From the NCBI GenBank assembly GCA_035689095.1, contig DASSMB010000114.1, positions 1 through 9,856 of the forward strand: 9,856 nucleotides of DNA, read 5' to 3'. The notes under the pieces were generated by a model. The model was not told where the DNA came from. It worked only from the letters and a program-made list of their open reading frames with translations, and made no database searches. This DNA comes from JACDDK01 sp035689095 (GTDB lineage Bacteria; Actinomycetota; Rubrobacteria; Rubrobacterales; Rubrobacteraceae). How positions within the stretch are numbered: the stretch's first letter is position 1; each line of letters opens with the position of its first letter. A program made the position numbers and the translations under genes. Below are positions 1-7,332 of the stretch, piece by piece.

Positions 1-1074
1 GTCGAGGACGCCGCACATCGGGTGGCCATCCAGCTCGCGGGCGAGGTATAGCAGGCCGCCACACTCGGCCACGATGGGACGGCCCTCGGAGGCGAACCGC
101 CGGACGATCTCGCGCATGGGCTCGTTCGCGGAGAGGGCTTCCGCGTAGGTCTCCGGGAAGCCGCCGCCGAGGTAGAGGGCGTCGGTGCCGTCGGGAAGGT
201 CCTCGTCGGCCGTGGGGTCGAAGGTGATGACCTCCGCGCCCGCGCCTTCGAGAAGCTCCAGGTTCTCCCTGTACAGGAAGCTGAATGACGGTCCGGTGGC
301 GACGCCTATTCGGACACCCTCCGTCCGGTGCTCCTCCGGCGACTCCGGGCTCCAGGCGTCCGCCTCCAGCGGTCCGGCGGAGCGGGCGAGGCGCAGAATG
401 GCTTCGAGGTCGCAGGAGCGGGAGATCACGGCCCCCAGAGCGTCGAGCGAGCGCCGGGCCTCCTCGCGGCGCTCGGCGACCGGGACGAGGCCGAGGTGGC
501 GGTCTGGCGTATGAATGGCTGCGTCGCGTCGCAGGACTCCGAGGACGGGGATGCCAAGCGGTTCGAGGGCGTCGCGGAGCATCTTTTCGTGGGTGGCGGA
601 GCCGACGCGGTTCAGGATCACTCCGGAGACCCGCACGTCCGGGTCGAAGGTCGCGTAGCCGTGAACCATCGCCGCCGCCGAACGGGCCATCGCCCGCGCG
701 TCCACGACCAGCACGACCGGCGCGTCGAGGAGCTTGGCGACGTGGGCGGTCGAGGCGAGTTCTCCGCCGCCGCTCTTGCCGTCGTAGAGGCCCATGACGC
801 CCTCGATCACCGCCACGTCCGCGCCCTGCGCGCCGTGGGCGAAGAGCGGACCTATGAGTTCCGGGCCGGAGAGGAAGGCGTCGAGGTTGCGTCCGGGACG
901 TCCCGCTGCGAGGGTATGGTAGGAGGGATCTATGAAGTCCGGGCCGACCTTGAAGGGGGCGATCCCGTAGCCCTTCTCCGAGAGCGCAGCCATCAAGCCG
1001 GAAGCGACGGTGGTCTTGCCGACGCCGGAGTGGGTGCCCGCCACAACTACACGAGGTAGCGAAGCTCCTACCAC
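1..1074 (-). CDS. cobB: Cobyrinic / hydrogenobyrinic acid a,c-diamide synthase, 3'-truncated by window edge
   Basis: This enzyme makes the a,c-diamide of cobyrinic or hydrogenobyrinic acid, using glutamine and ATP. The first 358 codons are visible, and the frame runs off the left edge. The N-terminal P-loop ATPase domain shows AGTHSGVGKTT (12-22), FKVGPDFIDPSYH (41-53) and EGVMGLYDG (91-99). The class I glutamine amidotransferase domain shows YLGGGFPETYAE (301-312) and AECGGLLYL, with the nucleophile Cys338. Family members are about 450-480 residues, so roughly the last 100 residues, including the amidotransferase His, lie outside. I place the start at the GTG at 1074-1072. It overlaps the cobO stop by 7 bases and has AAAGGG five bases upstream. 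An in-frame GTG at codon 11 lacks a ribosome site and would cut into the strand before the P-loop. The sequence does not show whether the substrate already holds cobalt. The nearby cobN favours the cobalt-free, hydrogenobyrinic form. Confidence 0.93.
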   Translation of the reverse strand, partial: MVGASLPRVVVAGTHSGVGKTTVASGLMAALSEKGYGIAPFKVGPDFIDPSYHTLAAGRPGRNLDAFLSGPELIGPLFAHGAQGADVAVIEGVMGLYDGKSGGGELASTAHVAKLLDAPVVLVVDARAMARSAAAMVHGYATFDPDVRVSGVILNRVGSATHEKMLRDALEPLGIPVLGVLRRDAAIHTPDRHLGLVPVAERREEARRSLDALGAVISRSCDLEAILRLARSAGPLEADAWSPESPEEHRTEGVRIGVATGPSFSFLYRENLELLEGAGAEVITFDPTADEDLPDGTDALYLGGGFPETYAEALSANEPMREIVRRFASEGRPIVAECGGLLYLARELDGHPMCGVLD

Positions 1075-1649
1075 TCGATCCCTTTCTGGCCCCGGTAGCC
1101 CTCGTCCATCGGGTGCTTCACCTTATTGACCTCGCTGACGAGGTCGGAGATCTCGACCAGCTCCGGCGGCGCGTCCCGTCCAGTAATGATGACGTGCTGG
1201 AAGCCGGGGCGGTTCTTGAGCACCTCGATGACCTCGCCCGTGTCCACCCACCCGAACTTCATCGGATATGTGAACTCGTCCAGCAGGAGCATGTCGTATG
1301 TCTCGTCGGCCAGGCGACGCTTGACCTCTTCCCAGCCCTCGCGGGCCTTGTCCGCGCTCTCTACCAGGTCCTTTGAGGTCCACGTCCAGCCATCACCCAT
1401 CTTGAACCAGTCTATGTTGCCCAGGGTCTCGGCGGCCTTCTGTTCGCCAACCTTCCACTTCCCGCTCTTGACGAACTGGTATACCCCGATGCGGTAGCCT
1501 CGCGCCCATCCTCGCAGCATGATGCCGAACGAAGCCGTGGACTTCCCCTTGCCGTGTCCGGTGTTGACGATGATGAGCGGTCGTTCCCGGTTGGACCTCT
1601 TCCTCAACCGCCGCTCCCGCGGTTCCCGTGATTCTCTAACCTCGCTCAC
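1068..1649 (-). CDS. cobO: Cob(I)yrinic acid a,c-diamide adenosyltransferase (CobO/BtuR family)
   Basis: This cytosolic enzyme transfers the 5'-deoxyadenosyl group of ATP to cob(I)yrinic acid a,c-diamide or other cob(I)alamin-type corrinoids. With the GTG start it is 193 residues, normal for the family. It has the family P-loop GHGKGKST (31-38), the YQFVKSGKW strand (57-65), the MGDGWTW motif (84-90) and Walker B LLLDE (121-125). The C-terminal TGRDAPPELVEISDLVSEV stretch is also typical. The first 24 residues are very rich in Arg and Glu. The frame is open to a start codon at 1715, but that would put 22 odd residues inside chlID. The GTG at 1649-1647 forms a GTGA overlap with the chlID stop and has AGGAG nine bases upstream, so I use it. 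The adenosylation step falls between cobalt insertion (cobN, chlID) and CobQ amidation, all encoded alongside. Confidence 0.95.
   Translation of the reverse strand: MSEVRESREPRERRLRKRSNRERPLIIVNTGHGKGKSTASFGIMLRGWARGYRIGVYQFVKSGKWKVGEQKAAETLGNIDWFKMGDGWTWTSKDLVESADKAREGWEEVKRRLADETYDMLLLDEFTYPMKFGWVDTGEVIEVLKNRPGFQHVIITGRDAPPELVEISDLVSEVNKVKHPMDEGYRGQKGIEW
1080..1085 (-). promoter_or_regulatory. Ribosome binding site deciding the cobB start
   Basis: AAAGGG lies five bases before the GTG at 1074-1072, inside the last codons of cobO. It supports this GTG over the in-frame GTG at codon 11, which has no such site. Confidence 0.6.
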
Positions 1650-3592
1650 GCCACCCTTCTCCTCTCTACCAGTTCCACCAGCGACTCTGCCCGCAGTTCT
1701 TCTAACCTGAGGCACCGCGCTCCGAGGGCGTCCGCGACCTCTCCCGCCATCCCGAGCCGCACGTATCCTTCCTCCGTGTCCACAACGAAGGCCGTGGCAC
1801 CCAGAGATCTCAGACCCGATGCCGCCACGCGCGGGTCGGGTCCCGCAGTTGCCCGTCCGTCCGTCAGCAGGACGAGCAGCGGCCGGCGCTCCCGGTCGCG
1901 CAGCCGTTCCCGCTTCAGCACCTCGGCGGCCTTCTCGAGGCCCGCCGCGAGAGGCGTGCGGCCTCCGGTCGGCAGCTCTTCGAGGCGGGATGCGGCGAGG
2001 TTCACGCTGGATGTCGGTGGCAGAAGGATCTGCGCGCCCGTTCCTCTAAAAGAGATCAGGCCGACCTTGTCGCGGCGCTGATAGGCGTCGTTCAGAAGAG
2101 ACAGGACAGCGCCTTTTACGGCGGACATACGCTTCTTTGCGGCCATCGAGCCGCTCGCGTCTACCAGGAAGAGGATCAGGTTCCCTTCCCGTCCCTCCCG
2201 CACGTTCTCCCGCAGATCATACGGGCGCACCGCGAGCCCCGGCCCTCTCCGTCCCCTCGCCTTTTGATGAGGTGCCGCCGCCCGAACCGTCGCCGCCAGC
2301 GCCACGTCTTTCGAGTTTGCCCCACGCTCTCTATCTCCGACCGGATGCCCAAACGCCCCCGAAATACGGCTCCGCCGCCCGAGCGGCCCGCCGCGTCCCT
2401 TCTCAGGCGCCTCCAGACGTACCGGATCGAACATCTCCGAAGCTCCGTGCGCCTTCTCCCCGGAGCCTATCCGCGACTCGGAAGGTTCGGTAAAGGACAC
2501 CTCTCCGTTTTGCCCGTCACTCTCTGGTGGCGGCGTATCTCCGCCGCCGGGGTCGTCAGGCGGTTCGGGGTCTTCGGGGTCGGAGAGGGCGTTCTCCAGC
2601 TCTTCCGGTTCGATGCCGGGCTGCTCGAACGGACCACGCCTCCGGCGGTGCGAGAGGGCGAGGAGGGCGGCGCGCTTCACGTCTTCCAGGACGACCTCGT
2701 CGCGGGCGTCCCAGGCGGTGAGGGCGCGGGCGGTCTTCGCGGTCACGATGTCGCCACGCAGGCCGTCCACGCCAAGCTCGGCGCACAGAGCGGAGATCCT
2801 GTAGAGGGTATCTTCGGAGAGATGAACACCGGGTAGACGCCCCCTCGCCGCCACGACCGTGGCCGCCAGTTCTGTGTCGGCGGCGGACCACTTGGCGGCG
2901 AACTCTTCGGGACCGGCCTCGTAGTGCAGGCGGCGGCGGACGACCTCGACCCGCTCGGATGGCTCCGGGCTGCCGGAGACCTCGACCGTGATACCGAAGC
3001 GGTCCAGGAGCTGCGGCCGGAGCTCACCCTCCTCCGGGTTCATCGTGCCGACCAGGATGAAGCGTGAAGGGTGACGCACGCTTACGCCCTCGCGCTCGAC
3101 GTGGTTCACGCCCATGGCCGCCACGTCCAGGAGAAGGTCAACCAGATGGTCCGAGAGCAGGTTCACCTCGTCCACGTACAGGATGCCCCGGTGCGCCGCC
3201 GCCAGAAGACCCGGCTCGAACGCCTTGCGGCCCTCCGAGAGCGCCTTCTCGATGTCCAGAGTTCCCGCCAGCCGGTCCGTGCTCGCTCCCACCGGCAGTT
3301 CCACGAGCCGCACCGGCCGCTCCTCGACGGGCGCGTCCGGCGGGTGCGGTCCAGCCGGGCACTCGGGATTTGGCGCCTCCGGGTCGCAGGAGTACAAGCA
3401 ACCGGCGACGACCCGTATCTGCGGCAGCAGCTTCGCCAGCGCCCGCACCGCCGTGGACTTCGCGGTACCCTTCTCGCCGCGCACCAGCACGCCGCCGACC
3501 TCGGGGGAGACGGCGTTTATGAGCAGCGCTGTCTTCAGGTCTTCCTGTCCGACGATGGCGGAGAAGGGGTACGGGTGCGAGTACGCGCTCAA
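1646..3592 (-). CDS. chlID: Fused AAA+ / VWA chelatase subunit (ChlI-ChlD type) partnering CobN
   Basis: A 648-residue protein with the architecture of the magnesium-chelatase D subunit, here predicted to drive cobalt insertion with CobN. The N-terminal AAA+ module (about 8-315) has Walker A GEKGTAKST (39-47), Walker B LYVDE (138-142), sensor-1 GTMNPEEG (182-189, Asn185) and LLDRFG (195-200). A Pro/Asp/Glu-rich linker follows (about 328-375), then a basic stretch. The C-terminal VWA domain has a complete MIDAS: DASGS (478-482), Thr546 in GGRTPL and Asp578 in LTDG. Cys65, Cys69 and Cys78 form a short cluster. The start is TTG at 3592-3590, overlapping the cobN stop as TTGA, with GGAGGAG eight bases upstream; no longer start exists in the frame. 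No separate ChlI, CobS or CobT gene is in the window, and no BchH, so cobalt rather than magnesium is the likely metal. The subunit role is inferred from context. Confidence 0.93.
   Translation of the reverse strand: MSAYSHPYPFSAIVGQEDLKTALLINAVSPEVGGVLVRGEKGTAKSTAVRALAKLLPQIRVVAGCLYSCDPEAPNPECPAGPHPPDAPVEERPVRLVELPVGASTDRLAGTLDIEKALSEGRKAFEPGLLAAAHRGILYVDEVNLLSDHLVDLLLDVAAMGVNHVEREGVSVRHPSRFILVGTMNPEEGELRPQLLDRFGITVEVSGSPEPSERVEVVRRRLHYEAGPEEFAAKWSAADTELAATVVAARGRLPGVHLSEDTLYRISALCAELGVDGLRGDIVTAKTARALTAWDARDEVVLEDVKRAALLALSHRRRRGPFEQPGIEPEELENALSDPEDPEPPDDPGGGDTPPPESDGQNGEVSFTEPSESRIGSGEKAHGASEMFDPVRLEAPEKGRGGPLGRRSRISGAFGHPVGDRERGANSKDVALAATVRAAAPHQKARGRRGPGLAVRPYDLRENVREGREGNLILFLVDASGSMAAKKRMSAVKGAVLSLLNDAYQRRDKVGLISFRGTGAQILLPPTSSVNLAASRLEELPTGGRTPLAAGLEKAAEVLKRERLRDRERRPLLVLLTDGRATAGPDPRVAASGLRSLGATAFVVDTEEGYVRLGMAGEVADALGARCLRLEELRAESLVELVERRRVA
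1655..1663 (-). promoter_or_regulatory. Ribosome binding site deciding the cobO start
   Basis: AGGAGAAGG is encoded within the Glu-Arg-Arg-Arg end of chlID. Its AGGAG is nine bases before the GTG of the GTGA overlap. It supports the 193-residue cobO product over the longer reading from 1715. Confidence 0.65.
2529..2548 (-). repeat. Perfect 7-bp GC-only inverted repeat in the chlID linker
   Basis: On the coding strand GGCGGCG (2548-2542), a loop GAGATA, and CGCCGCC (2535-2529) form a perfect stem. It encodes Gly-Gly-Gly-Asp-Thr-Pro-Pro at residues 349-355. It starts 18 bases after the second of two GAC CCC GAA triplets and eight bases after a stop in the -1 frame. Such a hairpin can arise by chance in GC-rich DNA; its position in the domain linker is what makes it notable. 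Confidence 0.6.
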
Positions 3593-6500
3593 GAGCCACT
3601 CTCCTCCAGCATCCCCTCGTTCTCAAGGTACGCTCGCTTGAGCGCGTCCAAATCTTCGGGGTCGGGCTCGGACCAGAGGCCGCGCTCGGCGGCTTCGAGC
3701 AGGCGTTCGCTTATGGCGCGCAAGGCCCAGGGGTTCGACTGCTGCATGAAGTCCCGGACCTGTTCATCGAGAATGTACTTGCGCGTTACGTCGCGGTACA
3801 TCCAGTCCTCGACGACGTTCGCGGTTGCGTCGTAGCCGAAGAGGTAGTCCACCGTCGCAGAAAGCTCGAAGGCGCCCTTGTAACCATGACGTTGCATCGC
3901 GGAGATCCACTTCGGGTTCGCCACGCGGGAGCGGAAGACGCGCTTGGCTTCTTCGGCGAGGGTGCGAGTCTTTACACGGGACGGGTCGGCGGAGTCTCCG
4001 ATGTAGGCTTTGGGGTCGCGGCCGGTGAGGGCGCGGACGGCGGCGATCATGCCCCCGTGGTACTGGAAGTAGTCGTCGGAGTCGAAGAGGTCGTGCTCGC
4101 GGTTGTCTATGTTCTTTACGGCGACCTCCGTCCGGCGCAGGTTCGACTCCATCGCCTCGCGCGCCTCCACGCCGTCGAGCCCCTTGCCGTAGGCGTAGCC
4201 GCCCCAGACGGCGTAGACCTCGGCCAGGTCCGCGTCGTCGCGCCAGTTGCGGGCGTCCATGAGCGGGAGGAGGCCGGCCCCGTAGGCGCCCGGTTTGGAG
4301 CCGAAGATGCGCGTGGTGGACCGGCGGTCGTCGGCGCCGTCGGCTTTCTCCTCACTAGCGTGCTTTTTGACGAAGTTCATCTCGTCGGGTTCGTCGAGGG
4401 CGGCGACGGTGGTGAAGGCTTCGTCCATCAGGGAGATCAGGTTAGGGAAAGCGTCCCGGAAGAAGCCGCTGATCCTGACGGTGACGTCCACCCTCGGCCT
4501 TCCAAGCTCCTCCAGCGGGATGACCTCCAGCCGCGTAACCCGCCGCGACTCCTCGTTCCATACGGGCCGCACCCCGAGCAGGGCCAGTATCTCCGCGATG
4601 TCATCGCCCTGTGTCCGCATCGCCGCCGTGCCCCACACCACGATCCCGACGGTCTCGGGATGCCGTCCTTCCTCCTCCAGGTAACGCTGCAACAAGTTCT
4701 CCGCGAGCCCCTGCCCGACCTCCCACGAGAGCGCCGACGGCAGGGCTTTCGGGTCAACCGAGTAGAAGTTCCTCCCCGTAGGCAGCACGTTCACCAGCCC
4801 CCGCGTCGGAGACCCGGACGGTCCCGCCGGCACGTACCCGCCTGCAAGGCCGGAGAGCAAATTCCCCATCTCCTCCGGCGTCCGCATGAGACGCGGCACG
4901 ACCTCGTCCGCCGCGAACCGCAGCGACCGCTCCACCCCCGCATCCGCGACGCCCAGAACCTCCTCGCAGACCGTTCCGGCGGCCTCTGCGTCCCAGCCGC
5001 GCTCCTCCATCGCCAGGAGCAGGGATTGCACCGCCTCCTCCAGCCGGTCGAGCAGGTCAGAGGCCGTGGCGACCACGCCGGGGAACCGCTCCGCGAGGGC
5101 AGCGGGGACTGTAACGCGGGCGCCGCCGTTCTCGGACAGGGCTCGCTCGTCCAGGCCGTAGGAGTCTCCGACGGCGCGGCGCAAGCCGGACATTTGTCCG
5201 CTACCTATTCGGAGGATAGAGGCGACGAGGTGGCGCAGGGGTTCGCCGGCGGGTGGTTCGCCGAGGATATGCAGGCCGCCCCGGATGGGGAGGTCCTTTA
5301 TCTCGCAGAGGTAGCCGTCCACATGGGTGAGGAAGTCGCCGAACTCCTCGGGCTGCTCCTCGACGCCGAGGTCGCGGTGAAGCTCCGCGTCGCGCAGGAC
5401 CTCCCAGATCCTGACCCGGATCGCCGGTAGCTTCGAGGGATCCAGCGTCTCCACCTGGTAGTACTCGTCAAGGAGCTGCTCCAGCTTCGCCAGGTCGTCG
5501 TAGGTGTCGGCGCGGGTCATCGGCGGGATGAGGTGGTCGATCACCGTCGCGTGCGCCCGCCGCTTGGCCTGCGTCCCCTCGCCGGGATCGTTGACGACGA
5601 ACGGGTAGAAGAGCGGCACGTCCTTTAGCGCCGCGTCCGGGGCGCATGAGGGCGAGAGACCCAGCGACTTGCCCGGCAGCCACTCCAGAGTGCCGTGCTT
5701 GCCGAGGTGGACGACGGCATCCGCGCAGAACTCCTCGATCAGCCACCAGTACGCGGCGAGGTAGTGGTGTGTCGGCGGAAGGTCGGGGTCGTGGTAGATC
5801 GCAATGGGGTTCTCCCCGAACCCTCGCGGCGGCTGGATGCCGATGAAGACGTTCCCGAAGCGCAGACCCGCGACCACGAACTCATCCCCATCCACGTACA
5901 GCTCGCCCGGCGGCGCTCCCCAGTGTTCCTCGACACCGCTCCGCAAGTCTTCCGGCAGCCGGGCGAACCACTCCGCGTAGCGCCGCGCATCGAGTCGCCC
6001 GATCGCGCCCTCTAGCTGATCCGCTGTCAGGAACTCCAGGTCGTGCCCTCCAGCGGCGATGAGCGAGTGGATGAGCGCGTCTCCCTCTTCCGGCACGCCA
6101 TTCACTATATATCCGGCATCGCGCATAGCGCCGAGCAGCTTGATGGCGCTCGCCGGGGTATCCAGGCCGACGGCGTTCCCGACGCGCGAGTGTTTTGTCG
6201 GGTAGTTGGAGAGCAGGACAGCTATCCGCTTTTCCGCGTTCGGGACACGGCTGAGGCGGGCGAAGCGGGTAGCGAGACCGGCGAGTCGGGCGGTGCGTTC
6301 GGGGTCGGCCTGGTAGAGTGTGAGCGGCGCGCCGACCGACGAGTCCGCTCCGACGCGCTCCTTGAAGGAGAACGGGACGCCCACGATGCGTCCGTCGAAC
6401 TCCGGGATGGCGACCTGCCATGCGGTGTCGAGGGGCGAGAGGCCGGCGTCGGCGTGGGTCCACGTTTTGTGGGACGACGTCGCACATATTCCCTGCACCA

Positions 6501-7332
6501 CGGGTACGCCGAGGTCTTCGAGAGCCGGGACCTCCCACTCCAGCCAGTCCTCTGGGGAGCCGGCCTTGCGAGCGTCGGCGGCGTTGGATCCACCACCGGC
6601 CAGAACGGTCGTTACGAGGCAGTCCACCCGTCCCTTGAGCATCTCCAGCGCCGGTACTCCGCCATCAGCGTCGGCCCGCAGCGAGTAGCAGTAGACTGGC
6701 AGGGCGTTCGCTTCGGCCTCCGCGAGCGCCTCGACCAGAGTATCCACGAAGGCGGTGTTACCGCTCATCCAGTGCGCGCGGTAGAAGACGATGCCGACGG
6801 TCGGACGCTCCGGGTCGTGCAGCGAGATCAGGTCTTCCAGCGGAGAACCTTCCGGTAGTCTCGGATGGTAGACGCCCATCTCCGGCAGTGGCGCGGCGGG
6901 CTCGAAGCCGTAGCCTTCCATGAGGACGGTATCGGCGACGAAGCGGAGCAGGTTCTCCATATTGCGGACGCCCCCGTGGCGCAGGTACTCGAAGGCCTCC
7001 AGCACGGTCCCCGAAGGGACGGTAGAGACGGCGGTAAGCTCCGCGTCGGGCTCGGCCTCCCCGCCGAAGGCGAGCAAGGGTATGTGAAGCTCCGAGCATC
7101 GCCTTCTAAGTTCTTCCAGACCCTCCGGCCACGCCCGCCGCCCGCCGAGCAGACGCACCATAACGGCCCGCGCCTCCGGCAGCGCGCTCTCGAAGAGATC
7201 CACCGGGTCTTCGACCGAGACGGGGTTGGCGCACCGGACCTTGGGGAAGCCTTCCGGCAGGCGCTCGGCGGCTTTCGCGGCGGCCAGGATCTCGGTGTCG
7301 GCGGTGGTCAGGAAGAGAAGCCTGTCAGCCAT
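3589..7332 (-). CDS. cobN: Cobaltochelatase large subunit CobN
   Basis: This is the corrin-binding large subunit that inserts Co(II) into hydrogenobyrinic acid a,c-diamide, with ATP hydrolysis supplied by AAA+ partner subunits. The protein is 1247 residues, in the usual CobN range, and collinear with the CobN/BchH superfamily. Recognisable blocks are GIVFYRAHW (180-188), the central HLGKHGTLEWLPGK (542-555), YIGDSADPSRVKTRT (from 1110) and the C-terminal YLFGYDATANVVEDWMY (from 1163). No frameshift or large insertion is visible. The ATG at 7332-7330 shares one base with the cobQ stop (TGATG) and has GGAG nine bases upstream. The stop overlaps the TTG of chlID by 4 bases, so the two chelatase components are probably made by coupled translation. 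BchH (the magnesium enzyme) is the main alternative. The cobalamin neighbours and the close CobN-like C-terminus argue against it. Confidence 0.96.
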   Translation of the reverse strand: MADRLLFLTTADTEILAAAKAAERLPEGFPKVRCANPVSVEDPVDLFESALPEARAVMVRLLGGRRAWPEGLEELRRRCSELHIPLLAFGGEAEPDAELTAVSTVPSGTVLEAFEYLRHGGVRNMENLLRFVADTVLMEGYGFEPAAPLPEMGVYHPRLPEGSPLEDLISLHDPERPTVGIVFYRAHWMSGNTAFVDTLVEALAEAEANALPVYCYSLRADADGGVPALEMLKGRVDCLVTTVLAGGGSNAADARKAGSPEDWLEWEVPALEDLGVPVVQGICATSSHKTWTHADAGLSPLDTAWQVAIPEFDGRIVGVPFSFKERVGADSSVGAPLTLYQADPERTARLAGLATRFARLSRVPNAEKRIAVLLSNYPTKHSRVGNAVGLDTPASAIKLLGAMRDAGYIVNGVPEEGDALIHSLIAAGGHDLEFLTADQLEGAIGRLDARRYAEWFARLPEDLRSGVEEHWGAPPGELYVDGDEFVVAGLRFGNVFIGIQPPRGFGENPIAIYHDPDLPPTHHYLAAYWWLIEEFCADAVVHLGKHGTLEWLPGKSLGLSPSCAPDAALKDVPLFYPFVVNDPGEGTQAKRRAHATVIDHLIPPMTRADTYDDLAKLEQLLDEYYQVETLDPSKLPAIRVRIWEVLRDAELHRDLGVEEQPEEFGDFLTHVDGYLCEIKDLPIRGGLHILGEPPAGEPLRHLVASILRIGSGQMSGLRRAVGDSYGLDERALSENGGARVTVPAALAERFPGVVATASDLLDRLEEAVQSLLLAMEERGWDAEAAGTVCEEVLGVADAGVERSLRFAADEVVPRLMRTPEEMGNLLSGLAGGYVPAGPSGSPTRGLVNVLPTGRNFYSVDPKALPSALSWEVGQGLAENLLQRYLEEEGRHPETVGIVVWGTAAMRTQGDDIAEILALLGVRPVWNEESRRVTRLEVIPLEELGRPRVDVTVRISGFFRDAFPNLISLMDEAFTTVAALDEPDEMNFVKKHASEEKADGADDRRSTTRIFGSKPGAYGAGLLPLMDARNWRDDADLAEVYAVWGGYAYGKGLDGVEAREAMESNLRRTEVAVKNIDNREHDLFDSDDYFQYHGGMIAAVRALTGRDPKAYIGDSADPSRVKTRTLAEEAKRVFRSRVANPKWISAMQRHGYKGAFELSATVDYLFGYDATANVVEDWMYRDVTRKYILDEQVRDFMQQSNPWALRAISERLLEAAERGLWSEPDPEDLDALKRAYLENEGMLEESGS
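3601..3607 (-). promoter_or_regulatory. Strong ribosome binding site before the TTG start of chlID
   Basis: GGAGGAG lies eight bases before the TTG at 3592-3590, within the last codons of cobN. It is the best ribosome site in the window, and it compensates for the weak TTG start at the TTGA overlap. Confidence 0.75.

Noticed and set aside
328..1059. A plus-strand open frame of 243 codons at the left end
   Set aside because: The minus strand here encodes cobB without a break, with the P-loop, the GGGFPE motif and the nucleophile Cys all in place.
1650..1715. An upstream start for cobO giving 215 residues
   Set aside because: It would lie inside chlID and add 22 residues unlike the family N-terminus. 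The GTG at 1649 has the better ribosome site and the GTGA overlap.
1646..3592. A sequencing frameshift or gene break in the chelatase subunit
   Set aside because: The frame is uninterrupted for 648 codons, and both the AAA+ and VWA modules are complete. Any frameshift would be programmed, not an error.
3886..5430. A plus-strand open frame of 514 codons antisense to cobN
   Set aside because: It is a shadow of cobN, whose conserved blocks run through the region on the other strand. The predicted product is compositionally odd and has no domain.
3589..7332. Magnesium chelatase large subunit (BchH/ChlH) and thus a photosynthetic organism
   Set aside because: The protein matches CobN in length and motifs, all neighbours are cobalamin genes, and no chlorophyll biosynthesis gene is present.
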